64,000 nucleotides of DNA from Pseudomonadota bacterium (lineage in GTDB: Bacteria; Pseudomonadota; Gammaproteobacteria; Steroidobacterales; Steroidobacteraceae), in assembly GCA_021779535.1 (NCBI GenBank), contig JAJYAM010000003.1, forward strand, positions 92,501-156,500, read 5' to 3'. A model generated the notes under the pieces. The model searched no databases, was not told the origin of the DNA, and saw only the letters and a list, made by a program, of their open reading frames with translations. Numbering within the stretch: position 1 is the stretch's first letter; every line of letters begins with the position of its first letter. Shown piece by piece: positions 57,081-64,000 of this stretch. Both the position numbers and the translations under genes were made by a program.

Positions 57081-57539
57081 ATGCGCCTGACGGCCTACAC
57101 GGACTTCTCCCTGCGCGTCCTGATTCGGCTCGCGCTGCGGCCCGCCGAGCTCGCGACGATCGCCGAGATCGCGGCGCTGTACGGGATCTCGGAGCACCAT
57201 TTGACGAAAGTCGTCCACAAGCTCGGGGTCGCCGGGTACGTCGAGACCGTTCGCGGCCGGGGCGGCGGGCTGCGGCTCGCGAAGTCCCCGGCGCAGATCG
57301 GGGTCGGCGACGTGGTGCGCCGGATGGAACCGGACCTGCGCATCGTCGCCTGCCTGCGCGACGCGGAATCCTGCCGGATCGCGCCGGCGTGCGTGCTGTC
57401 GACCGCGCTCGGACGCGCACTGACCGCGTTCATGGCCGAGCTCGATCGGTATACGCTCGCCGACCTGGTTGCGAAGCCGCGCCGGCTCGGTCGGCTGCTC
57501 GGCGTCGAGCCGGCGGACCCGGTCGGCGCGGACGAGTGA
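57081..57539 (+). CDS. nsrR: Rrf2-family nitric-oxide-sensing repressor NsrR-like
   Basis: MRLTAYTDFSLRVLIRLALRPAELATIAEIAALYGISEHHLTKVVHKLGVAGYVETVRGRGGGLRLA; three Cys VACLRDAESCRIAPAC for an Fe-S cluster. Confidence 0.88.
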   Translation: MRLTAYTDFSLRVLIRLALRPAELATIAEIAALYGISEHHLTKVVHKLGVAGYVETVRGRGGGLRLAKSPAQIGVGDVVRRMEPDLRIVACLRDAESCRIAPACVLSTALGRALTAFMAELDRYTLADLVAKPRRLGRLLGVEPADPVGADE

Positions 57540-57547
57540 GACCGCCG

Positions 57548-57958
57548 ATGACGCTCGCGGCGCACTTTTCCCAAGTCCTCGCCGTGCACGTCGGCGCCGT
57601 CGCGCTGTCCGGCGCGCTGTTCTCGGCGCGGGCCGTGTTGCGCATCGCGGGTCGGGACGATGCGGCTCACCACCCCGTGCTGCGGTACGCCTCCTACGTG
57701 ATCGACACGACGCTGCTCGTGGCCGCGATCGGGTTGACGCTGATCGTGCACCAGTATCCGTTCGTGAACGCCTGGCTGACGGCGAAGGTGCTGCTCCTGG
57801 TCCTGTATATCGGGCTCGGCAGCCTCGCGCTGAAGCGAGCTCGCAGCCGGCCCGGCCGGATCGCGGCGACGGTCGCCGCGTGGACGGTGTTCGCGGCGAT
57901 CATCGGTGTCGCGGTCACGCGCAGCCCGGCGAGCTGGTTCGCGCTGCTGGGCCGCTGA
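57548..57958 (+). CDS. SirB2-family membrane protein
   Basis: Four TM helices: VLRYASYVIDTTLLVAAIGLTLIVHQYPFVNAWLTAKVLLLVLYIGLGSLALKR. Confidence 0.85.
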   Translation: MTLAAHFSQVLAVHVGAVALSGALFSARAVLRIAGRDDAAHHPVLRYASYVIDTTLLVAAIGLTLIVHQYPFVNAWLTAKVLLLVLYIGLGSLALKRARSRPGRIAATVAAWTVFAAIIGVAVTRSPASWFALLGR

Positions 57959-57994
57959 GACCGCGGCGCCCGATCCGGGGCCGGCCTCGCGCGC

Positions 57995-59158
57995 TCAGCC
58001 CGGCCGGCCGTCGGCGCGGGGCGACAGCAGGATCGGCACGTAGACCCAGAGGAACAGCGCGAACGCGCAGGTCCACAGGAACGCGGCGATCAGGATCACG
58101 ATCGGGTACGCGAGCGGCAGGAACGCGAAACCGAACACCCGCACGAGGCCGGCGAGCAGCAGGAGTACATAGGCGATCACCGTGCGCGGATCCGGCTCGA
58201 GCGCCCGTCCGGAATGGCCGAGCGCGGCCCGCGTGATCACGCCGAGGATCATCGTCGCGAGCGCCCCGACCGTGAGCGCGTGCACCCAGAACGCCGCGAC
58301 CGCGTAGCCGCCGAGGAGCGCGGCGCACTTCAACGCGAGGCCGAGCGGTATCCACGCGTAGCCCAGGTGCAGCACCCAGACCAGTGGCTTCGACAGCGTC
58401 CGTCCGCTGCGCCACTGGGCGAGCCGTATCGCCTGGACCAGCGCGGCGGCCCCCGCGGTCACGGCGGCGACGCGTCCACCCGGGTCGATCGCGTCGACGA
58501 CGGCGACCGCCGCCATCGCGACGATGGCCGCCGGACCGACGCCGGGAAACGTCCGCATCGCGACGCCCTCGCCACGCAGCGCGCCCGCGGTGAATGCGGG
58601 CACGATGCGCCCGCCGATCACCGTCACGAGGACCAGCACCAGGTCGATCGCGACCAGGATCGCCCGCATCGCCGCGGCGGCGTCGCCGCGCAGGAGCTCG
58701 AAGTGGAAGACCGCGTCGCAGATCGTGAGCGCGCCGAGCACCAGCAGCAGCCGCCAGTTGCGGTTGCCGGTCTTCAGCAACGACGGCGCGAGCAGCCACG
58801 CGAGCAGCGGAAAGAACGTCAGGTCGAGCGCGGCGACGACCCCGGCGGGCCACCACGACGCGGTCGCGACCGCGACGCGCGCCCCGAGCCATGCCGCGAA
58901 GAGCGCCGCGAGCGGCGCCCCGGCGACGCCGCGCTGCCCGGTCCAGTTCGGCACCGCGGTCAACAGGAATCCCGCCATCGCGGCGCCGATGAAGCCGAAC
59001 ACCATCTCGTGGGCGTGCCACAGCGTCGGCGGCCACGGACAAGGCAGCGTCACCCCGTAGACGTACACCGCGGCCCAGATCGGCACCAGCACGAACGCCG
59101 CGAGACCCGCGGCGAGGAACGCCGGCCGGAAGCCGGCCGCGAAGACTTGGCAACGCAT
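57995..59158 (-). CDS. nnrS: NnrS family heme-copper membrane protein
   Basis: GFRPAFLAAGLAAFVLVPIWA; WHAHEMVFGFIGAAMAGFLLTAVPNWTGQ; VIGGRIVPAFTAGAL; polytopic. Confidence 0.93.
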   Translation of the reverse strand: MRCQVFAAGFRPAFLAAGLAAFVLVPIWAAVYVYGVTLPCPWPPTLWHAHEMVFGFIGAAMAGFLLTAVPNWTGQRGVAGAPLAALFAAWLGARVAVATASWWPAGVVAALDLTFFPLLAWLLAPSLLKTGNRNWRLLLVLGALTICDAVFHFELLRGDAAAAMRAILVAIDLVLVLVTVIGGRIVPAFTAGALRGEGVAMRTFPGVGPAAIVAMAAVAVVDAIDPGGRVAAVTAGAAALVQAIRLAQWRSGRTLSKPLVWVLHLGYAWIPLGLALKCAALLGGYAVAAFWVHALTVGALATMILGVITRAALGHSGRALEPDPRTVIAYVLLLLAGLVRVFGFAFLPLAYPIVILIAAFLWTCAFALFLWVYVPILLSPRADGRPG

Positions 59159-59220
59159 GGCCCAGCCCTCATCGCCGACCGCGGGCGGTGCGTCCGCCTG
59201 CGGCGATCCGGCGACATTTT

Positions 59221-59243
59221 AAGATGTATATGAAATATATCTT
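59221..59243. promoter_or_regulatory. NsrR operator upstream of nnrS
   Basis: AAGATGTATATGAAATATATCTT, 23-bp dyad matching the 11-1-11 NsrR consensus AAGATGYATTTnAAATRCATCTT; TAAAAT -10-like element on minus strand follows. Confidence 0.85.
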
Positions 59244-59634
59244 ACGTGGGCGCGCCCGTCGACCGGGGTCGCCCGTCGAGATCGACGCGCGCGCGTTCGA
59301 TCGCGACGCCGACGTCCCGCGAACTGCGCAGCGCGCCCGGCTTGCTGAGCACGACCCGGACCGATTCGACGCCGAACTCCTCGAGGACCAGCATCGCGAT
59401 CCGGTCGGCGAGCGTCTCGACCAGATGAAAGCTCGAGCCCTCGATGAACGATATGAGCCGCTTCGCGACCCGTTTGTAGTTGAGGGTATCCTCGATCGCG
59501 TCCGACGCGGCGGCCTTGCGGACGTCCATCGCCATCTCGAGATCGACGTACACCGCCTGCTTGACCTGGCGCTCCCAATCGAAGATCCCGATGATCGCTT
59601 CGCTCTTCAGCGCGTGAATGAAGATTTTGTCCAT
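59242..59634 (-). CDS. folB: Dihydroneopterin aldolase
   Basis: MDKIFIHALKSEAIIGIFDWERQVKQAVYVDLEMAMD; SSFHLVETLADRIAMLVLEEF; VVLSKPGAL. Confidence 0.94.
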   Translation of the reverse strand: MDKIFIHALKSEAIIGIFDWERQVKQAVYVDLEMAMDVRKAAASDAIEDTLNYKRVAKRLISFIEGSSFHLVETLADRIAMLVLEEFGVESVRVVLSKPGALRSSRDVGVAIERARVDLDGRPRSTGAPT

Positions 59635-59653
59635 CGAAATGTCCCGATCCACC

Positions 59654-60664
59654 CTAGTTCCCGACCTCGTCGAGCGGCCAGTTCGCCCGCGCCGGAGCGG
59701 GCGGTCCGCGATTCGCGCCGCGCTCGAGCCGCAGGCAGCCGGCGAGCGCGATCATCGCACCGTTGTCGGTGCAGAACTGCGGTCGCGGGAAATGCGCGCT
59801 CGCACCGTATTCCCCCGCGACGCCGGCAAGCCGCTCGCGCAGCCGCCGGTTCGCGCCGACCCCGCCGGCGACGACGAGGCGCTCGCGTCCGGTCGCCCGG
59901 AGCGCGCGCCGGCACTTCTCGGTCAACGTGTCGACGACCGCGTCCTCGAAAGCGCGCGCGACGTCGGCGCGGGCCGTCTCGTCGAGCACGCGACCGCGCA
60001 AGGCTACCCGTACCGCGGTCTTCAAGCCACTGAAGCTGAAGTCGAGTCCCGGCCGATCGAGCATCGGACGCGGGAACCGATAGACACCGGCCCGCCCGCG
60101 CTCGGCCAACGCGGCGAGCGCCGCACCGCCGGGATAGGGAAGTCCGAGGAGCTTCGCGGTCTTGTCGAACGCCTCGCCGGCCGCGTCGTCGAGCGACTCG
60201 CCGAGCACCCGATACTCGCCGAGCGCCGCGACGTCCACCAGCATCGTATGGCCGCCCGAGACCAGCAGCGCGAGGAACGGGAAGGCGGGCGGCCGCGGCT
60301 CGAGCAGCGGGGCGAGCAGATGGCCTTCGAGATGATGCACGCCGATCGCCGGTATCGACCAGGCATAGGCCAGCGCGCGTGCGAACGACGCGCCGACGAG
60401 CAGCGCGCCGATCAGACCGGGGCCGGCCGTATAGGCGACCGCGCCGATCGACGCCGGCGCCGCGCCGGCCTCCTCGAGCGCCGCCTGCACGAGCGGCAGC
60501 AGTCGGCGCACGTGATCGCGGGAGGCGAGTTCCGGCACCACCCCGCCATACGCCTGGTGCATCGCAACCTGGGTGTGGAGACGGTGCGAGAGCAGCCCGG
60601 CGACCGGATCGTAGACCGCGACGCCCGTCTCGTCGCACGAGGTTTCGATGCCGAGCACACGCAT
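59654..60664 (-). CDS. tsaD: tRNA N6-adenosine threonylcarbamoyltransferase
   Basis: [74 protein letters not shown]. Confidence 0.97.
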   Translation of the reverse strand: MRVLGIETSCDETGVAVYDPVAGLLSHRLHTQVAMHQAYGGVVPELASRDHVRRLLPLVQAALEEAGAAPASIGAVAYTAGPGLIGALLVGASFARALAYAWSIPAIGVHHLEGHLLAPLLEPRPPAFPFLALLVSGGHTMLVDVAALGEYRVLGESLDDAAGEAFDKTAKLLGLPYPGGAALAALAERGRAGVYRFPRPMLDRPGLDFSFSGLKTAVRVALRGRVLDETARADVARAFEDAVVDTLTEKCRRALRATGRERLVVAGGVGANRRLRERLAGVAGEYGASAHFPRPQFCTDNGAMIALAGCLRLERGANRGPPAPARANWPLDEVGN

Positions 60665-60758
60665 AGTTTTGCCTTTTATCCTGGCGCACCGTAGAATGCG
60701 CGCCCCGCCGCTCGATGCCGGCGGCCGTCACGTCAAGCGACTATACTTTGAGGTTTGA

Positions 60759-61007
60759 ATGCCCAGCGTTCGTGTTCGCGAGAATGAGTATTTCGACGCC
60801 GCGTTGCGCCGTTTCAAGCGCGCCTGCGAGAAAGCGGGCATCCTCACCGAACTTCGCCGTCGCGAATTCTACGAGAAGCCGACCCAGGAGCGTAAGCGCA
60901 AGAAGGCCGCGGCGGTCAAACGCCACCTGAAGCGTCTGTCCCGCGAAGGCATGCGCAGCGCGCCCGGTTCGGGCGCTCCGTCCGCGGGCCCGTCCCGCCA
61001 GTATTGA
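60759..61007 (+). CDS. rpsU: 30S ribosomal protein bS21 (with C-terminal extension)
   Basis: [60 protein letters not shown]; 82 aa. Confidence 0.95.
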   Translation: MPSVRVRENEYFDAALRRFKRACEKAGILTELRRREFYEKPTQERKRKKAAAVKRHLKRLSREGMRSAPGSGAPSAGPSRQY

Positions 61008-61029
61008 CGTCCGGGAACGCCCCCCGCCG

Positions 61030-61476
61030 ATGACGCTGAAGGAGCGGATCACCGAGGACATGAAGGCGGCGATGCGCTCCGGGCAAAAGGAGCGGCTCGG
61101 CGTCATCCGGATGTTGACCGCGGCGATCAAGCAGCGGGAAGTCGACGAGCGGATCACGCTCGACGACGCGCAAGTGACCGGCGTGATCGAGAAGATGATC
61201 AAGCAGCGCAAAGAGTCGCTGCAACAGTTCCAGGCCGGCAACCGGCCGGACCTCGCCGACAAGGAAGCCGCCGAGATCGCGCTGCTGCAGACCTATCTGC
61301 CCGCCGCGCTGACCGACGGGGAAGTCGATGCGCTGATCGCCGAAGCGATCGCGGCCGTTGGCGCGGCGAGCGTCAAGGACATGGGCAAGGTCATGGCCTT
61401 GATCAAGGGCCGGGCCCAGGGCCGCGCGGACATGGCCGTGGTCGGCGCGAAGATCAAGGCGAAGCTCGGCGGCTGA
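61030..61476 (+). CDS. yqeY: GatB/YqeY domain protein
   Basis: LKERITEDMKAAMRSGQKERLGVIRMLTAAIKQREVDERI; MGKVMALIKGRAQGRADMAVVGAKIKAKL. Confidence 0.94.
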   Translation: MTLKERITEDMKAAMRSGQKERLGVIRMLTAAIKQREVDERITLDDAQVTGVIEKMIKQRKESLQQFQAGNRPDLADKEAAEIALLQTYLPAALTDGEVDALIAEAIAAVGAASVKDMGKVMALIKGRAQGRADMAVVGAKIKAKLGG

Positions 61477-61489
61477 CCGCGCGCGGTCC

Positions 61490-63304
61490 ATGTCCGGCCG
61501 CATCCCCCAAGCCTTCATCGACGAGGTCATCGCACGCTCGGACATCGTCGACGTGGTCGGCTCCCGCGTGCAACTCAAGAAGGCAGGCCGGGAATACAAG
61601 GCCTGCTGTCCGTTCCATAGCGAAAAGACCCCGTCCTTCTGGGTGAGCCCCGACAAGCAGTTCTATCACTGCTTCGGCTGCGGCGCGCACGGCACCGCGA
61701 TCGGCTTCCTGATGCAATTCGAGAAATTGGAATTCCCGGATGCGGTCGCGATGCTCGCCGAGCGGGCCGGGCTCGAAGTGCCGCGCGAGGCGGGACCCGT
61801 CGCGGGCGGCGGCGATCTGTACGAATTGCTCTCCCGGGCGGCGCTCTTCTATCAGCAGTGCCTGCGGGACGACGCGCGCGCCCGCGCCTATCTCGCGGGG
61901 CGCGGGATCACGGACGCGGCCGCATCGGATTTCGCGCTCGGCTATGCGCCCGACTCCTGGAACGCGCTGCTCGGGCGGTTCGGCACCAGCCCCGAGGAGC
62001 GCCGTCGTCTGCAGCAGGCGGGACTGATCATCGAGCGGGACACGCGCGGCGCCGAGCGCACCGCCGGCTTCTACGACCGATTTCGCGACCGGGTGATGTT
62101 CCCGATCCGCGATTCGAGAGGCCGCGTGATCGCGTTCGGCGGCCGGATCATCGACCAGGGCGAGCCGAAGTACCTGAACTCGCCGGAGACGCCGCTGTTT
62201 CACAAGGGACGCGAGCTCTACGGACTCTACGAAGCGCGCCGCGCGCAGACCGAGTTCCAGCGACTGGTCGTGGTCGAGGGTTATCTGGACGCGGTGCGGC
62301 TCCATCAGGCCGGCATCCGCTATGCGGTCGCAACGCTCGGCACCGCGACCACGCAGGAACACCTGCACAAGATCTTCCGGCTCACCAGCGAGGTGGTGTT
62401 CTCGTTCGACGGCGACCGGGCGGGCCGTGCCGCCGCGTGGCGTGCGCTCGAGGCCGCGCTGCCGCTCGCGGCCGACGGGCGCGAGATCAAGTTCCTGTTC
62501 CTGCCCGAGGGCCACGATCCGGACAGCCTGGTCGCGGCCGAGGGTGCCGCGGGCTTCGAGCAATGCCTGCAGGCGGCGCTGCCGCTGTCGGAGTACTTGT
62601 TGCGTGAGTTGGGCACCGGGATCGACCTCGACCACATCGACGGACGCGCGAAGCTCGCCGCGCGCGCGCGGCCGCTGTTCCAGCGAATGCCCGACGGGGT
62701 CTATCGGGAGCTGCTGACCGACCGGCTCGCGGCCGAGATCCGGCTGCCGGCCGAAAAACTCCGCTCACTGCTCGCGGCACCGGCCGAATCGGGCCGCCGC
62801 GGGGCGCCAACGCCGCCACCCGATCGCGGGGTCCGGCTCCGCGCGGGGGTCAGCCCCGGGCGCGGGCCCCTGCTCCGGCAAGCGATCGCACTCGTGCTGC
62901 ATCACCCCGCTGCGGCACAACGCCTGGATGCGGTCGACCGGCTCGAGCGGGTCGACCAGGCCGGGGTCGCGGTCCTCCGCGAGCTCATCGCGCAAGCGCG
63001 CTCGATCTCGGCGCCGACCACGGCGGCCTTGCTCGAGCGCTGGCGGGACCGGCCCGAATATGCGCGACTCCTCGAGCTCGCCGCCAAGGCGCCGCTGGTC
63101 GCGGGAGCCGAGGCGGCCGCGAGCGAGCTCAGCCAGGCGATCGAAAAGCTCGCGGTCGCGCAAGGAGCCGGCCGACGGGTCGACGAACTCCTCGAGAAGG
63201 CGCGAGAATCGGACTTGAACTCCGAGGAGAAGGCGGAACTAAATGCCCTGCTGAGGGCAAAAGGCCGTTCCGGGGGTCAGGGACCCGCGCCGGGCGGCGG
63301 CTGA
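61490..63304 (+). CDS. dnaG: DNA primase
   Basis: Zinc finger CCPFHSEKTPSFWVSPDKQFYHCFGCGAHG; TOPRIM VVVEGYLDAV, FSFDGDRAGRAAA. Confidence 0.97.
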   Translation: MSGRIPQAFIDEVIARSDIVDVVGSRVQLKKAGREYKACCPFHSEKTPSFWVSPDKQFYHCFGCGAHGTAIGFLMQFEKLEFPDAVAMLAERAGLEVPREAGPVAGGGDLYELLSRAALFYQQCLRDDARARAYLAGRGITDAAASDFALGYAPDSWNALLGRFGTSPEERRRLQQAGLIIERDTRGAERTAGFYDRFRDRVMFPIRDSRGRVIAFGGRIIDQGEPKYLNSPETPLFHKGRELYGLYEARRAQTEFQRLVVVEGYLDAVRLHQAGIRYAVATLGTATTQEHLHKIFRLTSEVVFSFDGDRAGRAAAWRALEAALPLAADGREIKFLFLPEGHDPDSLVAAEGAAGFEQCLQAALPLSEYLLRELGTGIDLDHIDGRAKLAARARPLFQRMPDGVYRELLTDRLAAEIRLPAEKLRSLLAAPAESGRRGAPTPPPDRGVRLRAGVSPGRGPLLRQAIALVLHHPAAAQRLDAVDRLERVDQAGVAVLRELIAQARSISAPTTAALLERWRDRPEYARLLELAAKAPLVAGAEAAASELSQAIEKLAVAQGAGRRVDELLEKARESDLNSEEKAELNALLRAKGRSGGQGPAPGGG

Positions 63305-63413
63305 CCCGCCGGGCGCGCGAGGCCCGGGGTTCCTGGCAGGTAGGGCCTGGGCAAAGTATACTAGCCGGCTTCGCGCCGTGTTTTCCACCTTTTGGCTTTA
63401 CGAGGCGTCCAGC

Positions 63414-64000
63414 TTGACCAAGAAAGCGTCACCAGGCACCGCGACCCAAATCGCCGACGAGCGGCAGTCCCAGCTGAAGCTCCTGATCGCGCGCGGCAAG
63501 GAACAGGGCTATCTGACCTACGTGGAGGTCAACGACCACCTGCCGAGCGAGATCGTCGATCCGGAGCAGATCGAAGACATCGTCAACATGATCAACGACA
63601 TGGGTATTCCGGTGTACGAGAAGGCGCCGGACGCCGAGTCGTTGCTGCTCGCGGACGCGACCGCGACGCCGGACGAGGAAGCCGTCGAGGAGGCGACCGC
63701 GGCGCTCGCGAGCCTGGACGCCGAGTTCGGCCGGACGACGGACCCGGTGCGCATGTACATGCGCGAGATGGGCACGGTCGAGTTGCTGACCCGTGAGGGC
63801 GAGATCCGGATCGCGAAGCGCATCGAGGAGGGACTCGAGGCGGTCAAGATCGCGCTCGGGAGCTACCCGGGAACCTACGATCTGCTGTTGAAGAGCTACG
63901 AATCGGTGAAGTCGGGTCAGACCCGGCTGGTCGACGTGATCGTCGGCTTCGTCGACCCGAATGCGCCCGACGAGATCGCGCAGCCCCAGAATCCGAAGAT
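63414..64000 (+). CDS. rpoD: RNA polymerase sigma-70 factor RpoD, truncated by window edge
   Basis: TTG start; TKKASPGTATQIADERQSQLKLLIARGKEQGYLTYVEVNDHLPSEIVDPEQIEDIVNMINDMGIPVYEKAPD; DPVRMYMREMGTVELLTREGEIRIAKRIEEG. Confidence 0.96.
   Translation, partial: MTKKASPGTATQIADERQSQLKLLIARGKEQGYLTYVEVNDHLPSEIVDPEQIEDIVNMINDMGIPVYEKAPDAESLLLADATATPDEEAVEEATAALASLDAEFGRTTDPVRMYMREMGTVELLTREGEIRIAKRIEEGLEAVKIALGSYPGTYDLLLKSYESVKSGQTRLVDVIVGFVDPNAPDEIAQPQNPK

Noticed and set aside
60742-60747. TATACT as the rpsU -10
   Set aside because: Lies only 11 bp before the ATG and just upstream of a GAGG SD-like sequence, with no good -35; cannot be assigned confidently.

Overview
GC-rich, gene-dense chromosomal window. 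Gene content and order (tyrS/M23/anmK/erpA; pilGHIJ-chpA/gshB/tonB/yqgE/ruvX/pyrB; pilT-pilU/yggS/proC/yggT; cca/folB/tsaD/rpsU/yqeY/dnaG/rpoD) indicate a gammaproteobacterium (inference). Nearly all of the sequence is explained by about 65 protein-coding genes. I found no rRNA, tRNA, CRISPR array or transposase. Most content is housekeeping. The less ordinary parts are: (1) a DMSP-lyase-like cupin gene 4 bp downstream of a CheW-like chpC gene, as the apparent last gene of the Pil-Chp chemotaxis operon; (2) a putative lipid-modification island between pyrB and the pilT cluster: phosphatidylserine decarboxylase, a class III PLP enzyme with an N-terminal transmembrane segment, a His-rich Mpo1/DUF962-like membrane protein and a GT4 glycosyltransferase; (3) three tandem PilT-family ATPases; (4) an nsrR-sirB2-nnrS nitric-oxide module with a near-perfect NsrR operator overlapping the folB stop codon; (5) a split class II (B12) ribonucleotide reductase with a candidate NrdR box and an extreme AT-rich island upstream. 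Many ORFs in the supplied track are antisense or off-frame high-GC artefacts. Start codons were re-chosen from reading frame, homology and spacing. No database searches were run; family calls rest on recognised motifs.
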